Below, one piece after another: positions 29,911 through 41,271 of a DNA stretch of 64,000 nt (within the stretch, counting starts at the first letter, position 1; every line of letters begins with the position of its first letter). A model generated the notes under the pieces. That model did not search any database and was not told the origin of the DNA. It worked only from the letters and a program-made list of their open reading frames with translations. The position numbers and the translations under genes were made by a program. Origin of the DNA: Cladorrhinum sp. PSN259 (Eukaryota > Ascomycota > Sordariomycetes > Sordariales > Podosporaceae); contig MU867094.1 in the NCBI GenBank assembly GCA_033725935.1, positions 1 through 64,000 of the forward strand. The letters run 5' to 3'.

Positions 29911-31512
29911 ATGGGAAACAATCCCTCCACTTCAAAACCCTCGAGCCAGCACTCCTCGTACCAATACAACGCTCAGCATGAGCCGTCGTCAGTACCACGA
30001 CCTATAAGGCGAGATAACAAGCATCCGATTCCGGTACGCGATGGTCGGGTTGCCACCCCGCATGAACCTTCTCTGACCCAGGCACAGGGCACCGCTGTGC
30101 AGCCGCCAGCAACGAACAACAGCAGCAGCAGTAACAACAGCCAAACGAAAGCGCAACACCACCATACCGTCCCTTCGACCGGAAGCTATTTCCCGGAGAC
30201 ATCGTCCCCCGCCGCATCCACCGACATCCCCTCATCGAAACCCGTCGATGTAAAGCAGGGCCAACCCGGCGCCTTCTACGAGCCCACCAAGCCCGTCCCT
30301 GTCCCCGTCCCGAACGCTCACAACTCCCCGTCGTCGCCGAGGTCACCGCGATCGCCCGGATACGAAGACAATTACGAAGCCGTCGCCATGCCGCATAGCA
30401 GTATGCAAGATATGTCATACATGACAAGGCCACCGCGTCTGCCCCTCCCAATTGAAGAAGAGGTGCACACCCCCGGCTCGCCTATTATTGCACCCACAGA
30501 TATTGGTGAGCCCTTGGACGATGTGGACGATCTGGATTCAGGCGGGCCGCGGCCCCTATCAACGCTGAGCGCGACAGGACTGGGCGAGTTCGAGGAGTAT
30601 GAGGAAACCGATGAGCTCCTTGTGGACAAGACCAAGCCTACTGTACCGACAAAATTGGTGTGGAGGCACGGAGGTGACAAGGTATTTCTAACGGGTACAG
30701 CCTTGTCGTGGAATCGCAAGATGCGGTTACATCCGGTGTAAGTGGATAGCCAACCAATCGCCAACTTCAGGCATCGAGTCTAGTGCCAGACCCAGAGGGC
30801 TAACCGTGTGGACTTACACGCGCACAGCGAGGACAAGCCAGGCGTATTCGAAGCGACGTTAAATATACATCCCGGTACACATCACGTTCGCTTTTTGGTA
30901 GACGGCCAGATGTGCACGACACCAGACTACCCGACAACGGTCGACTTTGGCAACAATCTGGTCAACTACATTGAAGTAACGGCCCCCGACGATGGACCGG
31001 ACGCAGCTCCAGGATCTGTAGGTGCATCTGCGACAAAGGCTGCGCAGCCTCCTGCGAATGCATCGGGCGCCCCCGCAACCGAGGAGGGACAGAAAAGCAC
31101 CAAGGAACGGGTAGATGTCCCCCCAGCGGACCTCTTCAGGCCAAAGTTTCCGCAATATCTGCTAGATTTCGATCTGCCGGAAGATAACCCGATATATCAT
31201 GACGCATGCGGCGCTATTGAAAAGTTGCCAAACCCACCAGCTCTCCCTGGTTTCTTGGGCAAACCAATCTTGAATGCGGCAACACTCATTAAGGATGACA
31301 ATAGCGTCTTGAATATGCCGAATCATACGGTTCTTAACCACCTGGCAACTAGCAGCATCAAGAATAACATTCTGGCTGTTTCAGCAACAACCAGATATAA
31401 GAACAAAGTATGTCCTTTGCCCGGCCTCTGTTTCATGTGACGAGAAAGCTAACAGTTGCAACAGTATGTGACGACAATTATGTACAAGCCAACAACGACG
31501 GAAGGCATTTGA
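29911..31512 (+). CDS. gal83: SNF1/AMPK complex beta subunit (Gal83/Sip2-like)
   Basis: Three exons: 29911-30737, 30828-31407 and 31465-31512, giving 484 aa, GT-AG introns. It begins MGNNPSTSKPS, a good N-myristoylation signal (Gly2, Ser6), as in AMPK beta subunits. A long Ser/Pro/Gln-rich region (residues 10-240) precedes a CBM48 glycogen-binding-type domain from about residue 247 (KLVWRHGGDKVFLTG...LSWNRK, GTHHVRFLVDGQM). The C-terminal ASC domain (PKFPQYLLDFDLPEDNP, PPALPGFLGKPILN, NHTVLNHLATSSIKNN) ends VTTIMYKPTTTEGI. The subunit scaffolds the catalytic SNF1 kinase and gamma subunit and sets localisation of the glucose-starvation kinase. The 16-codon last exon was placed by the conserved ASC ending. 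Confidence 0.94.
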
Positions 31513-31819
31513 TATTAAATAATTTAAGATGGGCTACGGCACCAGCATTAAATGAAACCGGAGCATGGAGGGTTTTCGAACGATACGTGATTCTCTTTGG
31601 TTCGGATCACTTTGGGTTTTTAAACGGAGGAACTCAAGTTATCATGTAGTGAATCGGATGGAGGATGAAGCATCGCAATGGATAGGCGTCAACGGCCAAG
31701 AGCTTGGCGGCAGATGAAAGCGCCGTTATACTACCTAGTTAAGTTGGCACATTTGATGACCACTACTGATAAATGGAGAGGATTCAATTTTGTTTCATAT
31801 TTATTTGTTCTCTTTTTGT
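31513..31819. other. Convergent 3' region between SNF1 beta subunit and KAE1
   Basis: Just over 300 bp of 3' UTR-like sequence. No gene is seen. Confidence 0.6.
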
Positions 31820-32899
31820 TTACTTTCTCCATTTGACGAGCACTTCGTCAGTTCTGAATCTTTGTGTACAGGTGCTTTCCTCAATAGGGGTCTGGAATCC
31901 AGTTTCAAAAGCCAACAACCCGGCATGCGCAATCATGATGCCATTGTCTATGCAGAACCGTTCGTCAGTCGCGTAGACACTGCCGCCCCTGTCGACAGCC
32001 ATGGCACCCATCATTTCCTGCAGGCGCTCGTTGCAGCCCACGCCTCCGACAATAAGGACTTGACTGCTGCCCACATGCGCCATCGCTCGCTCAGTGATCT
32101 CAACCAACATTGCAAACACTGTCTCCTGCAGACTGAAGCACAAATCTGCGGGAGTGATTGGCTCTCCGTCCGGTCCTTTCCCGCCGTTCTTCATGTGTGC
32201 CGCCAGTTCATCTGCCCTCGTCAGGATCCCACTGAAGGAGCAATCCATCCCCTTCACGGCGTATGGGAGGTCCAGTAGCACTCGTCCGCCCTGTTTTGCT
32301 AACTGTTCGATGTTGTACCCCGGCGCCGGGTCGTTGCTTATTTCTATCGTGCGAGCGAATCGGTCCAGGCAGTTTCCGACTGCTATGTCTAATGCTTCGC
32401 CAAAGATGCGGTACCGCTGCTCGGCGTAGGCTATCACCTGGGTGTTACCACCCGAAACGTAGAGCACGACGGGGTGAGAGGCGCCTGTTATTGCTCGGCC
32501 CATTTCTATGTGACCTACGCAGTGATTTACCCCCACCAGGGGTTTGTTCCAGAGCAGAGCGAGTGTTCGCGCCGCGACTGCTACGGAGGTTAGGGGCGCG
32601 CCCATCCCTGGACCTTTTGTGTAGCAGATGCAGTCGATTTCGGAAATTGAAATGTTGGCCTGTGTGAGGGCTTGTTTGGCTATGCGGACTAGGAAGGTGC
32701 GGTGGTGTTTGGCTGTGTCCTTTGGCAGAAAGCCGGTTCCTGGCGGAGAGACGAAGGTATGTCGGATGTTGGAGAGGACTGTTGAGGTGGACGGGTCGAG
32801 GCCGGGTCCGGTGTGCAGGATGACGCCTATCCCGAGCTTGTTGGCTGAGCCTTCGAGGCCGAGGGCTATGCGCCTGGGGTAGGTGGTGAGGTCCATCAT
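31820..32899 (-). CDS. kae1: KAE1/OSGEP, KEOPS (EKC) complex tRNA t6A synthase subunit
   Basis: Intronless, 359 aa. It shows the ASKHA-fold features of Kae1/TsaD: ALGLEGSANKLGIGVI at the N-terminus, the metal-binding HxxxH (H126-CVG-H130 in NHCVGHIEMGRA), YVSGGNTQV, DIAVGNCLDRFAR, and GGVGCNERLQEMM with DERFCIDNGIMIAHAG near the end. In the cytosol and nucleus the complex makes N6-threonylcarbamoyladenosine at position 37 of ANN-decoding tRNAs. The short N-terminus with no presequence argues for the cytosolic KAE1 instead of the mitochondrial QRI7 paralogue. Two adjacent Met codons leave the start ambiguous by one residue. Confidence 0.96.
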   Translation of the reverse strand: MMDLTTYPRRIALGLEGSANKLGIGVILHTGPGLDPSTSTVLSNIRHTFVSPPGTGFLPKDTAKHHRTFLVRIAKQALTQANISISEIDCICYTKGPGMGAPLTSVAVAARTLALLWNKPLVGVNHCVGHIEMGRAITGASHPVVLYVSGGNTQVIAYAEQRYRIFGEALDIAVGNCLDRFARTIEISNDPAPGYNIEQLAKQGGRVLLDLPYAVKGMDCSFSGILTRADELAAHMKNGGKGPDGEPITPADLCFSLQETVFAMLVEITERAMAHVGSSQVLIVGGVGCNERLQEMMGAMAVDRGGSVYATDERFCIDNGIMIAHAGLLAFETGFQTPIEESTCTQRFRTDEVLVKWRK

Positions 32900-35129
32900 T
32901 GAGGTTGTTGTTGTGATTCAGGCACGAGAAGAGGGACCTGAAGTCGATGGGATATATCGGGGTGGGCTTCTCCCTTTGTTTCCTTCGCGGGCGAGTCGAT
33001 GTTGGAATAAATCGATCGGCCGAAAGTGTCTTCAGGAATTAAAGCTCGAAAGTGCGAACTGAAATCGAAACGTGATTTAGGTGTTTTGCAATGGGCTGTT
33101 GTCTTCCGCGAATGAGTGTAATTAGTGTCATTTTCCAGATTTGGGAACGAGGGGTAGCTTTCTTTTGGCCATTTCGTCAGCGGGGCAAATATTCCCATGA
33201 GGGGTCGTTGTTGATCTGAAATCCCGAGAACAAAAGTCAGGGTACGTACCGGTGTCTTGGCACTTGGCTCGTATCGATGGCCATTGGTGTGCGTTAACTG
33301 ATGTGATGCAGGGCTCCGTAGCGAAACTGGAGCCGACCGCTTTTGGGGCTTTCTGCCATTCTGCAGACTGCCTGGTGTGGGACCCCACTGCACCGAGAAT
33401 ACTTACTGTGTGGACGATACCAATTCTCTCTTTGGCATCTCCGTCAAGACGGTTGAGCCTCCTTATCTTCTACCACCGACGCCAAACTTTACAATGTTCC
33501 TGTCCAGAAATGGTTCCCCTCAATGCGATGGTCACTTCTTGCATTCCAGGACCACTCGGAATTTCGGCATCATGCCCCTTTTCCGCGAGAAGTAGGGCAT
33601 GTCTGCAGCTGAGCTTCCATGTCCTGGGACTGCTTATCTTCGAAAACGGGAATTCGGATCCTTCGCCCTTACCCATTGCCAATACCCCATTATATTCTGA
33701 CTGGAATGGCCAACGAATATTTTACTTCATTACTTCTCTTTCACTGCTGTTGGTATGCATTTTCCGTGTTTCTTTCCCCTGCAAGCTCGCCCATCTCATC
33801 CAGATCCTTGCGGAGGGTTTTGTTCCGGCGCTTACCAAACATCCCGAGACTGACTTTGCTGCTTTTATCCAGGGACACGAAACCGGCGCAAGAGAATGAA
33901 TATCTGGTCTTTGACCTAGATATCAACATCTACCTCTCCCGACCTCAACAAAAGGCATCATGGAGACGATGGTGGCTGGGTTGCTTCTCCGCCCACCCGG
34001 CTCTTCTCTGTCCCAGACCACCACTCTCGGCGAAAAAGCACAGCACCTTTGCCCAGACACCACACATTGATGCGAATCCCGTTCGAAATATCTTCTCGTT
34101 GCGGCTCTGCCACGTCTGAACGCTTTTAAGACGTGTGCTACAGAGTACTTTGGGCAACACGAAGCCTTGCCATCGCAAGCACATGGCAATTTGCGCCAGC
34201 CACGCAGATCACCAGCTCAACATCAGATGTCCTGGCAACTACCACAAAGAGTTGCGAGTCATTGATACCCCCCAGACATCATACAGCTCTCGCGACAATC
34301 TCTATATTAGTCATTTACAACAAATTTCTCCCCTTTTCATCATATATTCCCCATCATCCCAAGGGGTCCTGATCTTCGGTACAAGACCCACATTTTCTCA
34401 AAACCGATGACAAGGGAGTGGGGGTCAGTGGTACAAGGCCCTCATGATCAACCTTCAACATCAAGCGTCATTTGCACACAACAACACCAAACCAACGCTC
34501 ATCTTGCTTTATCTTCTCCCATGGAGGCATGCATTCAAGCGCCCATGCCGCTCGCCGAACCCAAACCTGCAATCGCTTTTGGCAGCATCCCGCATTCTCG
34601 ACAACCTACCTACTTCGTTCGTGACTACAGCTCCCGGGGCTGGCTAGCACAACGGTCGAAGCTTCCAGTTACCGACGGGCTGCACTATAAGCTTTGGAAA
34701 ACGGCATAATGCAGCCCATCATGGCATGAGCAACATGATTTGAGGTCGAAAGCGCAATCACATTTTGAGCTCGAGGCAGGCAATTGTCGCAAACAATGCT
34801 GCTTTATTTTAAGACACGGCGGCTTGCGCCATGTCTGGGTTCTTCATTTATGCGGCAGCGGAAGTAGAAACCATTGATTCTCCTCCAAACATCGCCCGCC
34901 TTGCTTCGACATTATATCTACATGAAATTTCAAAACTCCATCTCAGGCCGAACCATCTTTTGTTTCGCCTGGGCCCGTCGCTAAATGCATCATCGGAGTA
35001 TTGAGAGGGGTATACAGAGCATCACCATCTACGTGGCTGCTAATGTTGCTCAACCACGCATAATGGCGCAATCGACATCTAAAATAATTGAGGGGCTACA
35101 AAGCACCAAGGGGAGGACAGTCAGCCAGG
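32900..35129. other. 2.2-kb gene-free stretch, KAE1 promoter side and EPL1 3' side
   Basis: No supported gene. Frames at 33252-33899 (plus) and 32896-33393 (minus) are open but show no domain, repeat or splicing pattern to support them. The region probably holds the KAE1 promoter and the EPL1 3' UTR. Confidence 0.5.
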
Positions 35130-37046
35130 TCATGTTGTTGCTTTTACTGGCGACTTCGCTACTACCGGCGGCTGTGCTTGTGTCTGTGGTGGTGGTAATT
35201 GATGTTGTGGTATTGGATGTTGTTGTTGCTGGTTTGGTGGTAATATGGCTCGTGAAGTTGGGATCACTCGATGTGCCAACCACTGCGGCGGCGGTATCGA
35301 CGCTCGGAACTTCAATGCCCGGGTGTCAAATGGATCGACCTCATAGGTCGGCATGTCGTCCTCGTCATCAGACGATTGATCATACTTCCATCGATCCTGC
35401 AACCTGTCCGACCACTCGTTCGGTTCTCTAGGGGGACTGGCTGGAAGACCACGACGATCTATCCATAGCCGGCTCAAACGGCCAATCCGTCTGCGGTACG
35501 ATGGCGGATTAGCCCGAGACTCCTCGTCCTGAGCCACGCCCCTAAATTTGACGACTGGTTGAGGATTTTCGGGCTTATCAAGTTCCATCGGCATAGGCTC
35601 GTCCAAGGATACCGACGACGCCGATGCCGGCGGTGTCATTAAATACTGAGTCTTGGCTGGTCTAAAGTTGGGATCTTGTCTCGGTCCGTCAACCGGAGAC
35701 AATGGGCCCCTAGTGAGATCGAGGTAAAAGCGGTTCCAGTCTTTATGGTTCTGCACCTTCTTTTCGATGTCAAGACGGAGTTCGTTCTCCTTCTCGGCAA
35801 GTCTGTCTGACAACTGCAACAAGTCTGCTTCGGCAGGACGAACATCTGGTCGTCCTGGCATCCGAAGTTGGGCCGGAGGAGGCGGTCGCTGGACAGCGGG
35901 TGCCTCGGGTGCCTTTCTCTTTTGTGGCTGTATGTGTGTGTCAGTCTCCGTGAGCACAGAAAGGGATATGTGGCCATTGTTCGACTTACCTTCTGGTTAA
36001 TGAGGTCTTCATCATCGGTCTTGATGTTCAGACGGATCTTGTGGTCCTTCAGCTGCGCTCGCAACTCAAAGATGGCTCGATCCGTCTTGAGCATCTCGGC
36101 CTTGAAAAGCTCCCGGTTATGAGCAGCCATAACCAGCTGACGGCCTTCGTCAAGCTCCTTTCGCAATCGTTTGAGCTTGTCGGCACTCTGAACATCCCGA
36201 GCTCTGGTCTTGCGAGTCTGTCGAACCTCACGACGGCGGAAGCAAACATAGGGGTCCATATCATCACTTTCCGCATGAGTCTCGAACTTGAGTGTTGGAT
36301 GGAGCGGCTTGTTGCTCAGGTCCTGCCGCCTCGATTTCCAGTACTCATAGGTCTCCCTGGCATGGCTTATCAAAACCTTCGCCTTGTCGAGCTGATGAAG
36401 ACCCTGCATCATCTCACCATACCCTACTACCGTTTGATCTATCGAGGCAAATGGTGTCTTGATGTAGGCGGTTTCCTCATACACCTCCATGATCTTCTCG
36501 AAGTCATCTTCTGAAAGTTGAGCTGATGCAGCTCGCTTCTGGTTGTATGACTGCAGGAATACCACATCCTCCTCTGTCATATCATACATGCACCCAATAC
36601 ATTCTTCCACTGTCTGGGAGAAGCGGATATATGTTGCTGTTTTGGAGACCTTTTGTGAGTAGAACTCGTCATAATTCAATGTGCTTTCCTGTGGTGGTGG
36701 GACAGGGATTTCCTGATCGGCGGCGACGCCAGCCGCACTTTTCAGGACTGCCTGAAGATGGTATTCCTGTTGGGCGGTCAGTATCATATCAGGGGTATGG
36801 TTTTGCTGCAGGTGAGGGGTGATGGTGACCAAATGTCACGTGTCACGTGAGCAAACACGTGACTAGAAGTGGTCAATTCAAGGCAAGGACTTGACTCACA
36901 TTTTCCTCGGCCTGCTCAACACCGGTTGCGATTTGAGCTTCATTTGTGAGTGATTCATACTCTGAAGGGTCGATTTGGTCTTCTCGGAAAATCGGGAGGA
37001 CCGTTTTTGGGTTCAGTTTCTTGTATCGGACCTTCCTGGTCGCCAT
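35130..37046 (-). CDS. epl1: EPL1, enhancer-of-polycomb subunit of NuA4 histone acetyltransferase
   Basis: Three minus-strand exons: 37046-36900, 36766-35990 and 35927-35130, giving 573 aa with GT-AG introns. It starts MATRKVRYKKLNPKTVLPI and DQIDPSEYESLTNEAQIATG. The EPcA domain continues across the first junction (VEQAEENEYHLQAVL) and includes PVPPPQESTLNYDEFY and CIGCMYDMTEEDVVFLQ. A basic coiled region (YVCFRRREVRQTRKTRARD, DKLKRLRKELDEGRQL, about residues 210-300) precedes a Pro/Gln-rich C-terminus (QQQQHPIPQHQ). Epl1 bridges the Esa1-containing Piccolo module to nucleosomes in NuA4. Size is normal for fungi (about 580 aa). The third exon could also begin 9 nt further in (35918, AAAAG acceptor) with the frame kept. 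Intron 1 carries three CACGTG boxes. Confidence 0.95.
36837..36861. promoter_or_regulatory. Cluster of three CACGTG E-boxes in EPL1 intron 1
   Basis: CACGTG occurs at 36837-36842, 36844-36849 and 36856-36861, inside the first EPL1 intron (36767-36899). Two more lie just upstream of the gene (37707-37712 and 37868-37873). A given 6-mer is expected about once per 4 kb, so five in about 1 kb is a strong excess. CACGTG is bound by bHLH factors such as Cbf1-type and SREBP-type regulators in fungi; which one, if any, acts here is unknown. Confidence 0.5.
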
Positions 37047-38591
37047 GATTGCGTAGGGCGGTGAGGAGGGCAAAAAGCCTGGGAAACCCCCAACTAACTT
37101 TTTTTTTAAATCATTCAGGTGAGCATGCGAAATCGACTGGTCGATTTTTTTGATGTAAAAAGGTTGTGGTTGTTGAGTTTTTGATGGCTAAAGTCACGTC
37201 TCGCGATGGAGTGTCGTTGAAGTTCCAGCGCAGATTTTGCTGTTTTGGCGGCGTGTTCCAAGAGCGGTGTCTGACGATTGGTTGGAGTTTCGCAGTCAAA
37301 GGGGCGCGCGTCCCACTCTTTCCAATACCTGACCTGGCCTAGCCGATAAGAGGGTGCGCGCCCAGTGTGCGTCCGTCCGCCATTTCCCCAATGCAGTGCC
37401 CAGTAAAATTTCCTGGCGGGCGCAGCAAAAGCAAAAAAAGCTCTGCTGCAGCACCTGCCCCTCCTCAACAAGGCCTGATGCCTTTTTTCGTCCCCTCTTC
37501 GTGCCTGCTCTCAAGCTTGGTCTTGACGTCAGTTTTCGATGTGGGGATATCAAAAATCAATTGGTCGACCCTTTTGAAACATTTTGAACATTTATATTAT
37601 TTATTTTCTCACGCATCATTCACTTGATGCTGCAGTGTTGTTGATCGTACATTCAGTTAACTAATAGATTGGTACATTGAGGATAAAAAAATGCTTCAAA
37701 TTGTGGCACGTGCCTCTCCATTCCAATTATTCTTTTGCCTTCGCCAGGTTGCCATGGCATGGGAGCCTGAACGCGACGCTGCTCTGTGGGAAATTGATGA
37801 AGTCGCACGCGGGTCAGATGTGGCTAGTGACTTTTCTCAGACTTGGAAACATGCAAGTGTGGCGTTACACGTGATTTTACCGCTCCACATCACCTTGAAG
37901 CCGATTTCCCCCACCTTGTATAGCTGACTGCGAAGCTTGCTCACCGACAACTAAGGTGGTCGGCCCCCCACCTTGCCCCTGGCCCCCTGCGCCGCAACCC
38001 CTTCACCCCGCTTTCACCGGACCGCTGGGCTGGTGCTTGTTCGTGCTGCAGCCGCCAGCTGCTGCGTTGGGTCCAGCTGCTGTTGTGTGTCTCTGTGTGT
38101 ATGGTCCATCGCCAACTCGACTTTGCATTTGTCCGCCTCAGCCTTATATCGGACCGCACCTCTCCAACCCTGAAACCTTTAGCCCATCCAGCTTCCCGCC
38201 GAGTTATCCTAGCCTGAAGCTACTCATACTGTGCTTGTTGTTATCGTTGTTGTTTGACAACAATACCTGATCCGTCCCGACCTTTTGCGACATCGTCGAC
38301 GACTCCGTACTACACCCCGCCTTGGCCTTGCCGATAACCTCCCAATCTATCTAATCGTACACTTCGTCGTTCTCTTCGGCCAAGCGAACTGCTTTTGTTT
38401 ACGTTATATTGCATTTGCCATTTCTGCTTTGCGAATAGCACCCCCCCGCCAGCTCGGTCTCGAATCAGGTACCCCTTTAATTTTGCGAGATCTGCGACTT
38501 GAGAGCATCATACCAGCCATTGAGAATCCGCTCGGCCGAAGACTGCACATAAGAGCAAGGAAGTAGAGAAGAAGAAAAGAGCACAGACAAA
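37047..38591. other. Divergent upstream region, EPL1 / calcineurin B
   Basis: A 1.5-kb region between divergent genes. No gene is supported. It contains two of the CACGTG boxes and, near 38,000-38,590, a pyrimidine-rich stretch probably belonging to the calcineurin B leader. Confidence 0.55.
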
Positions 38592-39476
38592 ATGGGCAAC
38601 ACAACCAGCGCCGTGCTGGACAACATCGTCCAGGGGTCCAACTGTTGGTTCCCCCCTATGCCACCTCCTCATCATTCCCTGGGACTTGGTGATATCAAGA
38701 GACACTGCGGTCGCACGACGCAAATATGATAACTCAGGCATCGAGGACAAGAATAACAAGTACCCTTGGCTAACAACCATCACAGTCGACAGGGATGAAG
38801 TCGACCGGCTACGGAAGAGGTTCATGAAGTTGGACAAGGCACGTTACTCTATCGCCTCCTATCATTCTCCTCAAGTTCATATCTAATAGTCTCTTTTCCA
38901 GGATAACTCCGGCACTATCGAGCGCGAGGAGTTTCTCAGTCTACCTCAAATATCTTCCAACCCGCTGGCAACCCGGTATATCGTTCCCGCTCCCGCCCTT
39001 CCCTGCTCACCCATCGCTAATTCCCATGCAGAATGATTGCCATCTTTGATGAGGACGGTGGTGGTGATGTCGACTTTCAGGAATTCGTGTCTGGCCTCTC
39101 AGCATTCAGCTCCAAAGGAAACAAGGAGCAGAAGCTCCGCTTTGCTTTCAAGGTGTATGATATCGATCGTGATGGCTATATCAGCAATGGTGAGCTGTTC
39201 ATCGTGCTCAAGATGATGGTTGGCAACAACTTGAAGGATCAACAGCTGCAGCAGATTGTCGACAAGACCATCATGGAGGCCGACCTAGACAAGGACGGCA
39301 AGATCAGCTTTGAGGAGTTTACAAAGATGGTGGAGAATACCGATGTGAGCATGAGTATGACATTAGGTAAGTTATATCTCTGAATTTCTGCTGTCCGCTT
39401 TCTCAAAAGAACTCCTCGCTTTTACCCGACTGAATGAGCATGATATTCAACTAACAACCTTGTAGATCAGTTCTAA
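38592..39476 (+). CDS. cnb1: Calcineurin regulatory subunit B
   Basis: Five exons: 38592-38643, 38786-38838, 38902-38975, 39032-39366 and 39466-39476, giving 174 aa, the standard length. It begins MGNTTSAVLDNIVQGSN, an N-myristoylation signal. Four EF-hands follow, with loops DKDNSGTIEREE, DEDGGGDVDFQE, DIDRDGYISNGE and DLDKDGKISFEE, and it ends MTLDQF. It pairs with the calcineurin A phosphatase and, with calmodulin, activates it in Ca2+ signalling. Intron 2 (38839-38901) must use a GC donor (AAG|GCACGT ... TTTTCCAG), because the only nearby GT shifts the frame into a stop. Introns 1, 3 and 4 are GT-AG. Confidence 0.97.
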
Positions 39477-41261
39477 GTTTGACTTTGCTGGTTTGTTGGT
39501 AATGAGCGAGGAAAGGAGGGATACGAGATTCTTTCTACAAGATACCAAATGTTTCTTAGGATCGGGTAGTTTTGGTACTTCAAATGAAAACAAAAAACAA
39601 CGATGAAAACGACGGCTAGCTTTCTCCTCCTTTGTCTTGTTTGAACTGCTCTTTCTTCTTGATTCCGCCTTCGTGCACCTAGCGCGTGATTGGTATCCCC
39701 ACCTCTTCAATCGTCCAAGTCATGTCAACTAACACCTAGTTGTTGCGCACTTTACCATGTCCTCCAACTTCCTAAGCGGCTCTCTGCTATCAGACAACCA
39801 CCGCTGCCAGGTAAGGCTATGACATACCCTCTGGACAGACCCTCACGGGTCTCTCACCTCTAAACTTTATGCTTCCTAACTATTCAAGAAAAGGGGGGCT
39901 AGGAAGGCCACAGCAACAGCATTCAGGAAGTATAAATAATCACATTGTGGTAAGTTTGCGAGGTTTACAGTATTGACAGAGAGGATGTAAAGTTATCCTC
40001 GATATTTCTGAAGATGCATATGGATAGATGGATGTATGGAAAGGTTCAAAAATGCAGCAACAGCCGTCACAGTTTTTTTATCCCTCAATACACGCCTGTC
40101 TTCTCATTGTGCTATATGCATTGCTCTTTATGTCTTCGTCGAGACTGTATCAGAAATAAAGATAGAAAAATTCTCTTGCCGTCTAGGTGTTAGCCTTGAC
40201 TTGGTTCCCTCGGGAACCTGCTGGGGAATGCCTACTTATTCCAAGCCCTCTAGGTACACATCCGAGGAACTTGAAGTCTTTGAAGCTTCTATCTCAGGGA
40301 GGGGGGGCTATGTACCTGCACGGCGGCTCTCACCGGTTCCACGAACCTTTCTGAGCGTGTGATGGTTTTTTCTCACCCTCTGACAGAGATAACATAGGCT
40401 CCAGTGACCACGAGTTCTGACCAGCCTCACTACCGATGACCGCCTCACTTTTGACCTCCCAACCTCTCCCGAGGGCACCCGATAGATACTCCGGGATGTG
40501 AAAATCAAAACAAGGTCCTTGTTTGCATTGATGAGATACTTGGTGAGTATCATCCAATTAGAGGTGGTGATGGGGTAGAGTACTCCAACCTCGAGACTCC
40601 TCGAGAAAATCGTCCTAGATTCAACAACCGAAATGAGAATGAGCATTTTGTCATCGGCCCGTGATCGAGGTGCTGATTATTTTCTCGGATAGCTTTTGTC
40701 TCTTCCGCTGTATTGTCAACTTAGGTAGTTGATGCGACTGGCGCATAAAGTGTGCCACTATCTCCTGCCGGTCTCATCCTTCATAGCCTCTAGCATGATC
40801 AAAAAGTTATAATAGCCAATCACTCGATCAAAAGGGCAACCATCATATACCCAGACTAATGCATGTTTGCCGAGCGGACCGGTCCAGAGCCGCCACTTTG
40901 CCCGCCAACTGCAGCCACAAGAATCTCCGGTTCGCTCTAGGCTTCTGGGACGGTTGTGTGGGTGAACAGAAAGGAAACGAGGAAAGTGACTTGACCAGAT
41001 ACCGGGGCGGGAAGCGGACAGGGTGGAGTGAGGATGGTGGTTGGTGATACTGAGAACGGAAGATAGGATGAGAAGAGCGTGACAACTTAGATAACCCTGG
41101 CATATACCAGCATGGACATGGTGAGTCGATAAGAAGAAATTAAACGAGTGACAGATTAGCATTTTCGGGCAGCCTTGTCTCGGGAGTGAATTAGAAAGGA
41201 AGGAATAAGGCTTAAAGGCTCAGACAATAAGCATCCATGCAGTTCAGGTACTGATGTGGAT

Positions 41262-41271
41262 GTACAGGTAC
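41262..41271 (+). repeat. GTACAGGTAC motif, copy 1
   Basis: Exact copy of the 10-mer, followed by CT. A one-mismatch copy (GTTCAGGTAC, about 41242-41251) lies 20 bp upstream. See the finding on this motif. Confidence 0.6.

Noticed and set aside
30115..30150. CAG-rich trinucleotide run
   Set aside because: It is within the disordered coding region of the SNF1 beta subunit and encodes Ser/Asn residues; ordinary low-complexity coding sequence.
32896..33393. 165-codon minus-strand frame ending at the KAE1 start
   Set aside because: It is in a different frame from KAE1, ends at its start codon and has random-looking composition; probably KAE1 upstream sequence.
33252..33899. 215-codon plus-strand frame between KAE1 and EPL1
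   Set aside because: There is no recognisable domain, no consistent composition and no splice extension. It is not distinguishable from a chance frame.
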